Part shown: positions 36,201 to 48,242 of the stretch, piece by piece
Position numbering within the stretch: the stretch's first letter is position 1
Layout of the letters: the number at the start of each line of letters is the position of its first letter
Assembly: GCF_030704535.1 (NCBI RefSeq)
Contig: NC_081818.1
Span: 1,005,001-1,069,000 of the forward strand
DNA from: Vitis vinifera
Lineage: Eukaryota; Streptophyta; Magnoliopsida; Vitales; Vitaceae
Direction: 5' to 3'
DNA length: 64,000 bases
Made by a program: the position numbers and the translations under genes
The notes under the pieces: generated by a model
What the model was told of the DNA's origin: nothing
Seen by the model: only the letters and a program-made list of their open reading frames with translations
Database searches by the model: none

Positions 36201-39200
36201 TCTCTAATAAGCAAATCTAATTCATTAAAGGTCCTAAAGGGGGAACTGCAACAGAGTACATGGAAAGTGTACTTGTGGGTGTTGGTTCTTTCTCAGTAAC
36301 AATCAATAGTAGAGTAGGACACAGGTCTTTTATATATCTTGCATTGGGATTTAGGATGGTAAGGCAGTTATTTCCATCATACTGAATTTTGGTACAAGAG
36401 GTACAATTTTATTCTGGATAGTTGTACTATATAGCCTACTGGGGTTGGAAAATAGAACTAAAACTAATTACTGTTAAGGTTAGCAGGCTTTTGGTTAGAT
36501 GCTCAAGGCATGCCTTCTCATCACACCAGATTTCCCTATTAAACATGCAATCTTATTCTGAAAGAGTGAACTAACTACAATGATTGGTGGGGCTGGTAAA
36601 TCATGCTATTTAGCTTAGTATGGAAAGCTGCTCTTCTAGAAGAAGTGGCTAAAGCCATGCTTATCTACGAGGTGTGAGGTCTTCCCTGCACTATAGGGTT
36701 TACAAAGCCATGAGTAAGGTAATGGGTTTGAGACTTTCGCATCCTTTTGAAATGGTATAGCTCCAATAAAGAAAAAAGAAAAACTGCTATCATGTGGAAC
36801 GATGTTGGTTATCCTAAGGACAGCTATTGGCTAGGTTTTGATGTTTGTGGCAAATAAACATTCCTTTCCTTGCCCATACCACATGGTACCTTATTTCATT
36901 TGAGTGAATATTCTCAAGGACAACATCTGAAATATCATAATTTTATTTTATTTTATTTTATTTCTTTTGATAAGCTGAAACCACTATCCTCCTAATTACC
37001 ATGATGAAATTTATATCCCCAAGGCCTTAGATATGTCTAGGTTAGGGTAGATACAAACCTGACTTCATCAGATAGAATATCATGATTGTTGTGGAGATTT
37101 ATTTTCCTTAAGTTTGAATTTCAGTTAGAGACTCATATGTTGAGTTCATAACAAAATGATTGGAGTAATTTTTATAGAGTACATTATTTGCATGGAGAAG
37201 AGTTGCATGGTGCCCAATGCCCATACCAGATGTTTGTATTCTTAATTTGATTCAACCAGACAATTCTTTTCTACAGAGCAAAATGATGTCAATTCATTCT
37301 AACTTCACAACCTTTTATAAACACACTTTAGCCGTAGGATATCATGATCCATGTGTAGTTTGTTTACTTGTTAGTTTGTCTTTGTTTTGCTTTATTTATT
37401 TGCTTATTTATGTTTTAAATGTTGATCTTTAGTTAAAAGACTCATAGCTTGGTATGTGGCTGCTTCTATTGGTTTACTTGTAGATTTCTAGCTCCTACTT
37501 GGTTTTGCACCAATTTCTCTGAGTTGATATATTTTATTTGCAAAGGGATGCTTATACTTTAAGTCAAACTTTTTTACAGGCTGAACTGACGGATGCAGCT
37601 CTTCTTGATTTGATAGAAAACTATTGCAGAGAAGCAGGTGTTCGCAATCTTCAAAAACAAATTGAAAAAATTTTTCGCAAGGTTTGCTGACCTCTCAAAT
37701 TTGAGTTTATACAAATTTAGACTTCTATAATCATGCCTGCATCCAATTTGGTTTGCAGATTGCCTTGCGACTTGTGCGACAAGAAGCATTAAATGAACCT
37801 CCAGCTGCTGAAGTCAAAGCAGAAGGGGTTCAGGAATTGAAGGAAACCTTGGTTGTTGGGGAGACTCAGTCTGAAGCTGAATCAGTAGAGGATAGCAATC
37901 ATGAACTGGCTACTGAAACCTCTACCGCAACTGATGCTGTGCAGGAAGGTGAAGGTGCTGCTGATTCAAAGGTATTTTTAGAAATCAATACTTCCAAGTG
38001 AATTGAATATTATTGTTAAGAAATGAATATTTTGAATGTAGTTAAGATTAACGTAGAAAAAAAGGGGAAAGAGGAAGGGATGGGGGTTTAGGGTTTGGAA
38101 CACTGAATTCCGTTTTCTATTATCCTAGTTCAGTGCAAGGAATTTTCAGACTTCACAAACCTATTACACATGCCAAAATCGTTATGAGATCTATCATGTA
38201 CCATCAAAACTAAGAAAAACGACAAATATTTGCAACTTCTGCATGTCCCATGTTTTCTTAAGTTCATGTTACAATGGTTTGAGTTCCACTCTCTGATTGG
38301 CATTATTGTTTGTTGATTAGTTCAGCCCAAAACCATGGGAGCTGACTTCTTTCTGCAACATCTTGTGTTGGAACTGGTTTACACATTCAAATTTCTGATA
38401 GTCCTAGTTTTATTCACAGGTGACAGTGGAAACTGAAACTGAGAAAATCCAAGAAATTGAATCACCTAAAACCGCCGAGAAAGTTCTGGTGGAGTCTTCA
38501 AATCTGTCCGACTTTGTTGGCAAACCCGTTTTCCATGCTGATCGCATATATGACCAGACACCAGTGGGTGTTGTGATGGGTCTTGCTTGGACTGCAATGG
38601 GTGGTTCCACCCTGTATATAGAAACCACTCAAATCGAGCAAGGAGAGGGTAAAGGGGCCCTCCATGTTACCGGACAACTCGGAGACGTTATGAAGGAAAG
38701 TGCCCAGATTGCTCACACTGTCGCCAGAGCAATATTGGCTGAGAAAGAACCTGATAGCCCCTTCTTTGCTAATTCCAAGCTTCATCTCCATGTTCCTGCT
38801 GGGGCAACCCCAAAGGATGGCCCTAGTGCGGGTTGCACCATGACCACATCCCTATTGTCCCTCGCCACAAACAAGCATGTCAAGAAGGACCTAGCAATGA
38901 CCGGGGAAGTCACACTGACAGGAAAGATCCTTCCCATTGGTGGGGTATGTTTGGCTGAACCTCGGTCCCAATCAATGATTTTGTGATTTACAAGCATAAT
39001 TCTGTCCCAATATACAGTTACTTTAGAGCTACTGACCAAAACCCGCATCACCCATATTCTGGTGATCTGCTTTGTACTATCACTTGCGGCTTAAACTCAT
39101 GGAAAGCTTGTTTTTTCATTGTATGAAATCAGGTTAAGGAGAAGACAATAGCAGCAAGGAGAAGTGGTGTGAAAACCATCGTATTTCCTTCAGCAAACAG

Positions 39201-39333
39201 AAGGGATTTTGACGAGCTTGCAGCTAATGTGAAAGAAGGCCTCGACGTTCACTTTGTGGACAATTACAATGAGATATTCAATCTTGCTTTCGGCCACCAC
39301 CAACAGACACAACAAGAAACCATTCTAGCCTAA
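27252..39333 (+). CDS. LON1: Mitochondrial ATP-dependent Lon protease, 20 exons, 978 aa
   Basis: Lon degrades damaged matrix proteins using ATP. Exons: 27252-27551, 28517-28582, 29098-29289, 29424-29489, 29706-29747, 30772-30894, 31421-31519, 31872-31937, 32045-32131, 32309-32348, 32768-32939, 33547-33671, 34233-34363, 34468-34572, 34778-34891, 35908-36075, 37580-37681, 37759-37971, 38420-38944, 39133-39333. They sum to 2937 nt with every phase consistent. Residues 1-70, rich in Arg/Ser, are a likely mitochondrial presequence. Next come the Lon N domain (from [14 protein letters not shown]), an AAA+ module with Walker A GPPGVGKT and Walker [10 protein letters not shown], and the protease domain. 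That domain has the catalytic Ser motif KDGPSAG and the Lys in [10 protein letters not shown]. An acidic linker is encoded by exon 18. Intron 5 is GC-AG. The gene is complete, and the length is normal for plant LON1. The start is the first ATG compatible with the presequence; a short uORF lies at 27168. Confidence 0.95.
29748..30771 (+). other. LON1: Lon intron 5, non-canonical GC-AG intron
   Basis: The exon 5 end AAG is followed by GCATGC instead of GT, and the intron ends TTGTTGCAG. Using this GC donor keeps the conserved residues V-D-H-L-K before D-K-P-Y-D. The only nearby GT, 15 nt upstream (AAA|GTTGAT), is in frame but would delete those five residues. Confidence 0.8.
29799..30610 (+). 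mobile_element. Non-autonomous DNA transposon in Lon intron 5
   Basis: The left part (about 29847-29884: cactttgcccccatgaac and on) is mirrored inversely by the right part (about 30570-30600: gtttagggggtaaagtg). This gives imperfect terminal inverted repeats of about 30 bp around some 0.8 kb of low-coding sequence. No transposase frame is seen. The outer ends and target duplication are unclear, so the superfamily (MULE-like is my guess) is open. Confidence 0.6.
33966..34048 (-). mobile_element. Minimal retroposon scar: poly(T) between direct repeats in Lon intron 12
   Basis: TGACCCTAGAAGATAATA occurs at about 33966-33983 and again at 34012-34029, flanking only 'ccctc', a run of some 18 T and 'gataag'. 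Read on the minus strand this is 'cttatc' plus poly(A), the tail seen on the LINE and SINE of this window. A third copy (TAACCCTAGAAGATAATA) follows at about 34031-34048. It looks like an almost fully truncated retroposition event. Confidence 0.6.
35257..35461 (+). mobile_element. tRNA-derived SINE in Lon intron 15
   Basis: The element of about 205 bp contains a Pol III B-box-like GGTTTGAATCC about 65 bp from its left end, and a possible A-box region (tggcgaacactagg). It ends 'ttatcaaaaaaataaataaataaaa'. It is flanked by a 14 bp target duplication: TCTAACAATAATCT at 35243-35256 and TCTAACAATAGTCT at 35462-35475. The tail shares 'tatcaaaaaaa' with the LINE end at 12390, as expected if LINE enzymes moved it. 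Confidence 0.8.
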
Positions 39334-39399
39334 CAGTTCCCAGGACAGCCCAAAATTTTCTGCAGGTCATCTCTCTTCTACTCCAAAACCCAAAATTAA

Positions 39400-40090
39400 T
39401 CTGTCATCAGTTTTTTGTACTTCGTCAATTTTTCATCAGGATAATCATCATACAACGAACTAGGAATATTTTTTTAGCATATGGGAGCCAGGAATGGTTC
39501 ACCATTATTTATTCACTTCTGGGTTTTTAAACATGTAACTCAGAATCGCGCCTAAACAAGAATAGAGACTATTCGTTAGGTGATATCAGAGTATTGCCAA
39601 GGGTGGTACCTCCATTCTTAGAAGAAAAATAAGACAAATCAAAATTTGGATGTTGAACCGAAGTTGTTCGTGGGTTTTTCATAATCTTGGTTTTATGTGT
39701 TCATAATTGAATGCGAAATCGGGTCAAATAAATCAAATCAAATCAAACTGATAATTATTTACATACAGATGAGGAACTTGTGACCTGCATCCGTTGAATT
39801 TTTTTTTTTTTTTTCAATATTTGTAATATTAATTTTTATGAAGATTAGGTTGATTCAATTGTAACAGGAAATGAGTTGTGTATTGTTGTAATTTTGAAAT
39901 TTCATTTGGACCATAGTAGGATGATTTGAATGGGCCTAAGGCTTTTCTTTGCAATAGGATTATTAAATGCTTAATATGTTTGTTGTCTATATGGGATTTC
40001 TTCAAACCCTTGAAAACGTGTGATACGATGCTATTAAGCCAAAACTTGTCGCATCCAAGTGTTAGCATGTTGCATTTTTATGGAGAATTA
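39400..40090. other. Lon 3' flank, no supported gene
   Basis: It contains the likely Lon 3'UTR and AT-rich spacer. No family-like frame or clear repeat is present. Confidence 0.6.
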
Positions 40091-40094
40091 GTTA

Positions 40095-41672
40095 GGCTAT
40101 GTTTGGTTATCGGAAAATGCTAAGGAAAGGAAAAAAAAATCATGTGAAAATTTATTTTCTTTAGTTTGGATGACATGAAAAATATGATGAAAAAAAAATA
40201 TAAAGGAAAATATTAAAGAAAATATCATGATATTTTCCTTACTATTTTCCTTAAAAAATAATGAGGAAAAGAGAAGAGAAAAGTGGGGGGAAATTTTATC
40301 GGGCTTGTGGTATGTCGTCACCGAGCATCTCCTCCCTCTCTCCCACCTCTCTGGTTAGCTCCTCCACCCTGGCCTTCAGCTCCGCCTTGGACTGATCCAG
40401 TTTCGCCACCTTGGCCCTTAGGCAGGCGATCTCCTCTGCAGCAACGTGGATCTAGTCTACTATACGCTTCTACTATACGCTTCTCCTCCCTGCGCTAGGC
40501 TTTGCGATGGTCGGCGAAGATTTCAACAACTCTGGCGTTCTTCAAATCAAATTCCCATTGATGAAATGAATTCAAAATAGATGGTTATTTTCTTTTCCAA
40601 ATTTTCTCATCTCCCATTGTTTTACCCATGCTTTTCTCAACAAAAAACTACAGTGTCGGCCTAATTTACCAAACCCTCAATCCATTTAAGTTCATCACCA
40701 TCATTTGGCTACTTGGAAATGAGAGGAAAAATCCTCATTTTTTTTCCCTCTCCTTTTCCAAATCTCCTCACTCTCATTCTTTACCCTAACTTTTTCTCAC
40801 GAGACAAACAGAGCATCGATACAGATATTTCAAAGAAGAGAGATACTTGGTTCTTCGTTATAAGGCCTCAGGACATTTCGCAGGGTTTTGAGCGAAACTT
40901 CCGAAACATCTCGGATGGGCGGCGTTATAAAAGGAAAGCAGAGGCGAAATCTCGGAGATCAACGAGCGTTTTGAATGAAATGCTTTCATTTTCGGTTCAT
41001 TTTTCGGACAGTCCAACTATAAAATAGTTGAAAGCAAGTTTGAATGGAAGAGCACATGCCCCTGTAAACCCACTCTATTGGCCCTTTTATTTTTAATTAT
41101 TTTTTATATTTATATAATTAGTTTTTAAAGCAATCATTTGAAAAAATTTAAATTAAATAAAAAAATTAAATTAAATCATTAAGTCACTTTTAAGTCATGC
41201 CAAACTCTTATATGTTAGTAGAGATTTTCTCTGTTTCTTTATTTTATTTTTCATGTGGTTTGTATTTTCTGTTTCTTTGTTGATGTTGTTTTAACATTAC
41301 TTCAATTCTCCACGGCTATATTTTAATAATAATAAATGTAAATTTTGTACTAGGTCATGCTACTTCAATCTAGATATATCATATAGATTATCGAAGCATT
41401 AATATAGTAACAAATTTTTAGAAAATAAGAGCACAAAATTTATTTTATTATTCAACAAATTGATAACCATCTAAAAAAAATTGTTGATTTTGTTTTCCTT
41501 AACTTTTTTTCGTGGTTAACCAAACAAAAGAAATGAATTTTTTTTCCCCTTAAATTTCCATGGATAACCAAACAAGTGAAAAAATTTATATTCTTTTCCT
41601 TAGTTTTTTCTTTCCTTCCATTTTTCCTCCAAATTTTCTTTCTCTCGTATTTTCCGAAAACCAAACATAGCC
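40095..41672. mobile_element. PIF/Harbinger-like non-autonomous transposon, 1578 bp, TTA target duplication
   Basis: The left end GGCTATGTTTGGTTATCGGA (40095 on) and the right end, read inversely GGCTATGTTTGGTTTTCGGA (from 41672), match over at least 25 bp with one difference. TTA flanks both sides (40092-40094 and 41673-41675). A 3 bp TTA/TAA duplication and GGC...TGTTTGG termini are typical of the PIF/Harbinger superfamily. No transposase is present. The middle carries a GC-rich captured coding fragment (separate entry). Confidence 0.85.
40283..40560 (-). pseudogene. Captured coiled-coil gene fragment inside the Harbinger-like element
   Basis: On the minus strand one frame reads VAAEEIACLRAKVAKLD and then QSKAELKARVEELTREVG, ending after about 56 codons at a TAA (40288-40290). 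It is a charged heptad coiled coil. A second piece upstream (NARVVEIFADHRKA, stop, RREEKR) continues the same style but is broken by stops and a small duplication (ctactatacgctt twice). The segment is strikingly GC-rich compared with the rest of the element. It is not a working gene; the source gene is unknown to me. Confidence 0.6.
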
Positions 41673-41689
41673 TTAGTGTTTGGTAGGGT

Positions 41690-42250
41690 GTTATTTGGGT
41701 GGGTTGATCTGACCTAAACTCGACTCGACGTTGGGATGGGTTTGGGTGATTATTTTCAATACTTGGGTTGAGTTTGAGTTAGGTGTTTTCAATCTAAGCT
41801 CGATTTGGTTGAGCTTGGGTCAAGGTTCAAAGGTTCAAATAACTCGCAATTTAATATTTTTATAGTATGTATTAATATTTATAATACATATTATCCTATA
41901 AAAAATATTTATTTTCTTTTTATATTTTTAAGAAAAAATATCAAATTGTATTATTTTTATTTTTATTTTAAAAAATATCTTCTTTTTTGGGTTACTATCT
42001 TAAATTTTGTCTTATTTATTATTTACATTTTCATATAAATACATATTTAAAAAAAAAAAATTTTGAATTATGCAACTCAACTCAGCTAAATTCAATTGGA
42101 TCAATTCGAGTTTAACTTGGAACAATCTAAATTAAACCGGAAATTAGAAAAATTAGGTTGAGTTGGGCTTAGGGTTGATTACCTTGGGTTAGAGATCAAG
42201 GTTGGGTTAAAGTTAGATTAATTGTTTCTCAATTCCAGTTGGGTGTAGGT
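41690..42250. repeat. Degenerate 'gggttgggtt / aactcgactc' repeat block
   Basis: The outer parts are full of gttgggtt-, gagttggg- and ctcgactcg-like words in both orientations around an AT-rich core. It resembles the repeat block at 50380-50700, where 'ttgatcaacctaaactcgaattggt' recurs. Non-coding; the element type is not identified. Confidence 0.4.
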
Positions 42251-42477
42251 CAGCCACCCGGGAGCGCTCCTATTTTTTAAGATTTTTAAATTCGGTTTTT
42301 GAAGTTTTTGGAATTTCTAAGTCTTGTAAGAAAACATTTCTAAACATTAGGAGTGTTTTGCCCTCTTAGCTTTTTTATATTTGGTTTTATTATGAAAAAT
42401 ATGAAAGAAAATAAAATATAATTAAAATTTTCCCAAAAAGTATTAAGGAAAAGAAAAAAAATGTTAAGGAAAATAGT

Positions 42478-42752
42478 TTTTTAATGTTTGGTTTCATTAT
42501 GAAAATTATTAAAAAAAATTCAAATATAATTAAAATTAGTTAAAAATCTATGTATTTTTAAATTATTTAATCTTTATATAAGAGAGGATAATAAATGAAA
42601 TGAGCTTGAAAAAAAACATACGAAAATAATTTATTAATTTTAATTTTAATTTTTTTATTTTTCTTCATTTATATTTTATTTTTTTCATTTTTCCTCTTTA
42701 TTTTTTTCCCTTGTATTTTACCTTAAATTTTCAAAACTGAACATAACATTAG
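42478..42752 (+). repeat. MITE family 3, copy 2
   Basis: The left end 'taatgtttggtttcattatg' and right end 'aactgaacataacatta' are inverted versions of each other. The interior words match the element at 14380-14640 (aatataattaaaattagttaaaa, ataatttattaa). A further related piece lies directly upstream from about 42360. Confidence 0.6.
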
Positions 42753-42898
42753 GATTGGCAAACATATTTTCCAATAAAAAGGTTAAAATAATGGGAACAA
42801 AAGTTCATGCAAATCGTTGTATAAATATAGCCATTGAAGGATCCCAACACAGTGAAGCCATGAATATTGATTGGGCCGAGTTTGAAACCCTGACCCAA

Positions 42899-42990
42899 GC
42901 CCAATGCGCTATGGCATTGAACTTCAAATATGCACTAAACCTTGGCCCAATGCGCTATGGCATTGAGCTTGAAATATACACTAAACCTTG
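42899..42990 (+). repeat. 46 bp tandem duplication
   Basis: The unit starting GCCCAATGCGCTATGGCATT is present at 42899-42944 and 42945-42990 with a few differences. No coding role is seen. Confidence 0.85.
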
Positions 42991-43571
42991 GCCCAAATAG
43001 TTGCTTACAAACTTTGTCCAAAAATATCAATCAAATTGTTTCATAACAATGTATTTCTTATCAAGGCGTTTCTTATTGCATTCTTTCTTATTTTTGAGTA
43101 CTTAGATATTTATTGTCAGCGTGGTTTGAACTTGCTTTTAACTTTAATTTAAAACTAGACTTGTTTGAACCTCGGCCGCCACATAGTAAATAGTAAATGA
43201 CATTTACATATGAAATCATCCATGTTTGGCGAGTCTAACATCGTATTTGTCAAAATATGTATTTATATTATAAATCATTGGTTTTAAGATTTAATGTAAT
43301 TAATAAATATATCTCGTTTTATAAAAAGATTACGCCATCTTATTTATTTATTTATTTTACAAAAGTTTGAAATATATTAATATTTTCCCTCCACTTTTCA
43401 ATTTTTTACTAATTTTCAAATATTTTATTTTTGGGTGGTGTGGAGCATATCCTTGAGGAGTTGAGAATGAAAGAGATGTAGTGAAGTGAGATAAGAGTCA
43501 CATCACCAATCATTCCCACGTGGGAAAAACACTACAAAAACAAAACAAAAAATGAGAGACCATTCGCAATG

Positions 43572-43952
43572 CCACGTGTCCAACGCCCGATTCAGATTTC
43601 AGATCATGCCCAACTTGGAGTAAATTCTCCACGTGAGTTTTTCAAAAACCATGGGTGCCTCACTGCCACGTTCTACCACCACGCCCTCGTCCTACGTCAG
43701 CAGATTTCGCACACGTGCCCCATTGTTCTTTTTAACTTTCTTTTAATTGTGGAACGGAAAGGTAAGTGTCATTAAATCTGGCGGGGACCATGTGGCAGAT
43801 GACGTGGACCTGAAGTTATCGGGTGGATAAGTGAATATTAAATGTGGGACATGCCATGTGGCAAATGAGGTGGATATAGAGGCAAAATTTTCGGTGGAAA
43901 TGGGAAACCGAGTGCTTTAGATGTTGCACCATGCCATGTGGTAGCTGACGTG
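43572..43952. repeat. Cluster of ACGT/G-box-like words including three diverged tandem units
   Basis: CCATGTGGCAGATGACGTGG at 43788, CCATGTGGCAAATGAGGTGG at 43854 and CCATGTGGTAGCTGACGTG at 43934 are spaced 66 and 80 bp apart. CCACGTGTCC occurs at about 43572. These words resemble ABRE/G-box sites, but no gene lies close by, so they may belong to a repeat. Confidence 0.6.
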
Positions 43953-44613
43953 TAAATACAATCAAAATTTTCTTAATTGTTGAAAAGTAAAGCTTTGAAA
44001 TTGGAGCACAATTCCGTGAGGGTTAAAAGCTTTGCGTAATGTTTACAAACACTCGTAAATTTATAAAAAAATATTTTCAAAATTTTTAAAATTTTATAAA
44101 TACTTTAAATAATACTTCATAAATTTTCTTTTCTTTTTTTCAAAATGAACGGTCTTTTAGGATTGTATGTAAATAGCTCTTTTTGCTAATTTTGAAAATC
44201 AGAATACAGTCTTAATATAAACCTATGTGGCACTTGATACGTGTAATTAGAGAGTTATTAGAAATAATTTTTTTTATATGTAACATATTATTAAAAATAC
44301 TATCAAATGTAATTTTAGGTTTGTATTGGCTAATCACAAAAGAGTTTCTAATAAAAGTGATACTAACAAAAATATCATAAGTTAAAAGTAATTTTATCAA
44401 ACTCGAAGATAACATGTGTGAAAAATGTTAATTAAATTAAGATAATGATAAATAGGTGAATCTGGTATTAATTTTTTTCAAAATAATCAATTATAAGTAA
44501 GATACGAGAAAAATTAGGAACAAAACAAAAGTAATATAAAGAAGTGGAGAAAAAAGAAATACAAACTCTTTTATAATGGTTCAACAAACCATCTATGTCT
44601 ATTATCTTCAAAT

Positions 44614-44753
44614 TTCTAATTGATTTAGAGTTCTATTATCTTCAAGACTTTTATAGTTAAAGTCTTTAAACTGTTAACACTACTTCTAATTGATTTAGAG
44701 TTCTATTATCTTCAAGAATTTTGTAGTTAAAGTCTTTAAACTTTTTACACTTA
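44614..44753 (+). repeat. 70 bp tandem duplication
   Basis: The unit 'ttctaattgatttagagtt...' is present at 44614-44683 and 44684-44753 with about six differences. It lies inside a diverged copy of the dispersed repeat also seen at 6745. Confidence 0.85.
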
Positions 44754-44899
44754 AATTTCAGGATTCCAATGGAGTTTGATAGTATCTTCTAGCACTCACC
44801 TGCTTAAACAATTTCTTTGATAAAGAATAGGTAAAAAAGAATTGAAGGCCTTTAAACCAGATAACAAGTTAAACTCTCGATACAAGAAATTTTACATAT

Positions 44900-46790
44900 A
44901 TTTTGTATTTTTACATAAATTTTAAGGGTATTAATGAATTGTATCGTGTTATATTGAAGTAAGAAATATTAAAATTTATTAAATCTTGTTTTATTAATAA
45001 TTGAAGATGACATAATAATAAAAATATTATGTTTATAACATTACATAATATAATTCATTTATTTTGTATAATTCTTAAATTATGTTGATAAATGTTATTA
45101 AATTTACCATCTCTTTGATTTTTAAAATTTTATTTATTTATTTATTTTTAAAAAAGAATGCTTCACAAAATGTAACATAAATTAAACCTTTCCTTTATTT
45201 CTTAAAGATAGGTAGCTAAAATTAAAAGCAAACCAATTTTAAGACAAATAATGAAAGTTAGGAGGAAAGGAGGCAGACCCAATAGTAATTTTCAATGGAA
45301 TGAGAAAGTAGTCACCATTTTCAAGCTGCCAAACTTGAGACAGATCATGGAGAAGTAGTGGGTTGGTGTCATTATTGGGTTGACTGACTTGAGTGCATAG
45401 GACTTCTAATTATTTCCCACTAAATAAGGCTTACAATCATGACTTCCAAGGATCAATCTAATCCTTTAGTCTCTCAGGGTGTTTTTTTTTTTTAACCTTT
45501 TTTTGTCTTTTTATTTGCATTTTATTTTTTATTTTAAGGAAAAAGAGAAAATCTTGAAGAAAGGAATTATATAACATTTATTTTCAATATTTTTTAAACT
45601 CCAAAATTAGAAACATATTTTTTATACGTAATATTTTTATATTAGCAATATGGGTTTCTTTGATATGATACCGATCAATAAATTTTACCTTTTTAAGTTC
45701 AAAGACAATATTAATATCAGATTTATACTTCGTATGTATTATGTTTTTGTAATGATAACTTGGATATATTCTTAGATGTGATGTTGATGAATATGCTTTT
45801 AATGCGATGTTATTACGCACGAGCAACCTCTTAAAAAAAAGTAAATTGTCACATCATTTAGATTTGAGATTTTTTAAAATCGATGTTTTTATTTATTACT
45901 TTTGTCGGTGATTAGACGATTTTTGACCTTCCCATAACAAAAAAATGTGGCTTAGAGAGACCCCACAAAGATTTCATGCATGCCTCACAACTTTAAGGCT
46001 CAACCTAAATAATAACTTTAAGTATATGTATTTAAACAAGAATTTGGAGGGACCCCATGAAGATTTTGGTGCATGAACACCTCCTAAGATTAGAAGAAAA
46101 TCAAGAAAGAATAATCATAATTATAAAGAAAGGCGGCACACGTGAGATCTTGTGTGTATGTGAGTAGATTTGCCGTTGGGGAGACCCCACTAGGATTTCA
46201 TGACAAATGGCTCTCTTTCTTAAAGAATAAATAACATCAAATACTATGAGACCAAGTCCAAGACTTGATAATTGAATGCATGAGGTCATGTGATTTCTTT
46301 TTAGGTTATATTTTGATTGTATGGATAGAAAGAAGTCTTTTAAAAGTCTAGTCATGGTCCACATGGAAAACCTCAAAATTGAGTATCCAAAGTTAAGTAA
46401 GACAAGATCATTTAAAGAAAAAAAAACTCGAGAAATTTTATTATATGATTAAGTAGGGTTTATATGGTTAGAATAGATTATGATTGTGAAGATTATTCAA
46501 AGATTTTACCGTGTTCTTTTTTTGATTAAGTGACCATCTTCGTCCTTTTGTTAATAAATAAGTATTACTCCTCAAAATATGATCATATGATCTTATAGAG
46601 AATTTGTGCTTTAAAAACAATATTATATGGGTTTTGTCCTTGCGCATGTGAATCAGTATTTCTCTCAAGATTATGAGATTATTTGATCAAATCTCTTAAA
46701 AAAACTTATTTTACACTTTTAGGTATTCTCTACTTATTTATTTTTATTATTTTCAAATATTAAATTATTAAAAAATTTCTCTCAAAATTC
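44900..46790. other. AT-rich intergenic region, nothing supported
   Basis: Only short chance frames are present. Direct repeats of phrases like 'ggcttagagagaccccacaaagatttcatg' (45950), 'gagggaccccatgaagatttt' (46047) and 'ggggagaccccactaggatttcatg' (46178) hint at an old tandem repeat of about 110 bp. Confidence 0.5.
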
Positions 46791-46798
46791 ATAGATTC

Positions 46799-46878
<80 letters not shown>
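46799..46878. repeat. Compound (CT)n(AT)n microsatellite
   Basis: About ten CT units run directly into about thirty AT units. Confidence 0.95.
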
Positions 46879-46880
<2 letters not shown>

Positions 46881-47889
46881 TTAAAAATATTACAAAACAA
46901 ATGTCAAATATCAAGAGATTGATAACTTTATATGGGAGTGTTAAAAATGTAATCCTATGCCCATATCAACCTATCCCTTCCTTTCCCTAACAAGCCAAGG
47001 CAAATAACAAATTTGTAAGTAATCTATTGTGCCTACAACTTGCTAGAATCACCTTTGTAGTGGATGTCAATCTCACATTTCCTGGTTTCCACCAACAAAA
47101 CCCAAAGAATGTGTAATGGATAAGAGAGAGACAGAGAGGGAGAGAGAGAGAGTGGGGGCCAACAAAACAAAAAGAGGAATGGGATTGGAATGGGAATGAT
47201 ATCATATAGAATTGTGCCAAATTGGAGTAGAACACATCGCTCTCAAAGCTTTGTGTTGTCATGGAAAAGTTTGATTTACATGTGGGCATTATTAATACAG
47301 AGTCAAAAGCTAGGGAGATTTTTTTTTTTTCCCCTTTATAAAATAGAGAATTTCATCCCATGAAATGATTGGAATGTGATTATGTGACATGAGCATTTTT
47401 CTCTTTCCTTTTTCCACTTAATGGGAGAGGGAGGCTGCCTAACCACTATCTCTTCTTTGAGGCTCTGGCAACCCACTCTTTGAATTTGAGCCCTAAAACC
47501 CCATGTGAGATTTTTAGCCTGGATTCTCTCCACTACTTGCATTTTGAAACCCAAAAAAGTTAAAAAAAAATAATAAAAAAATAAAAATAAAAATAAAAAA
47601 TTCTCAATTTGGATTCTAATCTTGTTTAGCCTATTCTATACCAGGAAAAACAATATTTAAATTTTTAAAATAATTTTTACAAATATTTAAATACAAATCC
47701 TTCATATGTTTCTCAAACAAGTTGATAAGAGACATGGAAAAAAAATTCAAAATTACCCTTTTTTTTGTTTTTTTGAAAAAATGGTTTTACAATATAGTTT
47801 TTTTTTTATAAAAAAGAATCTTCTTATTTATAATAGTTAACATATGAACTAAAATCTATTTCCACTTGATTTTAACAAAAATATTTGGA

Positions 47890-48242
47890 TGGGTTTAGAA
47901 ACAGTTTTTGAAAATAATTTTTATTTTTTAGAATAAAAAAATATAAGAAACATATTTAGCAACTAAAAATTATTTTCTATCTTCTATTTTTAAGATAACA
48001 TTTTTTAGTTATTTTTTATTATTTTTATTTATTTTTTTATGACTATTTAAAAAAAATAATTATACAGACATATGGAATGATTAAAAATAAAACATTATAT
48101 ATGAAAATTACTTTTAAAACATATTTAAAAATATTAAAAATATGTTAAAAATATTTTAGATTTTCAAATAACTTTTATTCTACAAAAATCAAATAATAAT
48201 TTTTAAAAATTGTTCTCAAAAACTATTTTTTAAAATAATTAC
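47890..48242 (-). repeat. MITE family 1, copy 3 (reverse orientation)
   Basis: It is the reverse complement of the copy at 13593-13980 in word order: aacagtttttgaaaataat at the left, 'aaatattaaaaatatgttaaaaatattttaga' words in the middle split by changes, and 'gttctcaaaaactattttttaaa' at the right. Confidence 0.6.

Noticed and set aside
36640..36790. Possible second SINE in Lon intron 16 (atgggtttgagac plus A-rich end)
   Set aside because: The B-box match is partial and the candidate direct repeats are only 6-8 bp, so I did not list it.
40713..41027. 104-codon frame in the Harbinger-like element
   Set aside because: No transposase (DDE or Myb-like) motif and no heptad pattern; it looks like a chance frame in transposon filler.
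42755..43000. 81-codon frame beginning MANIFSNKKVK
   Set aside because: Much of it is the 46 bp tandem duplication read in frame; no family resemblance.
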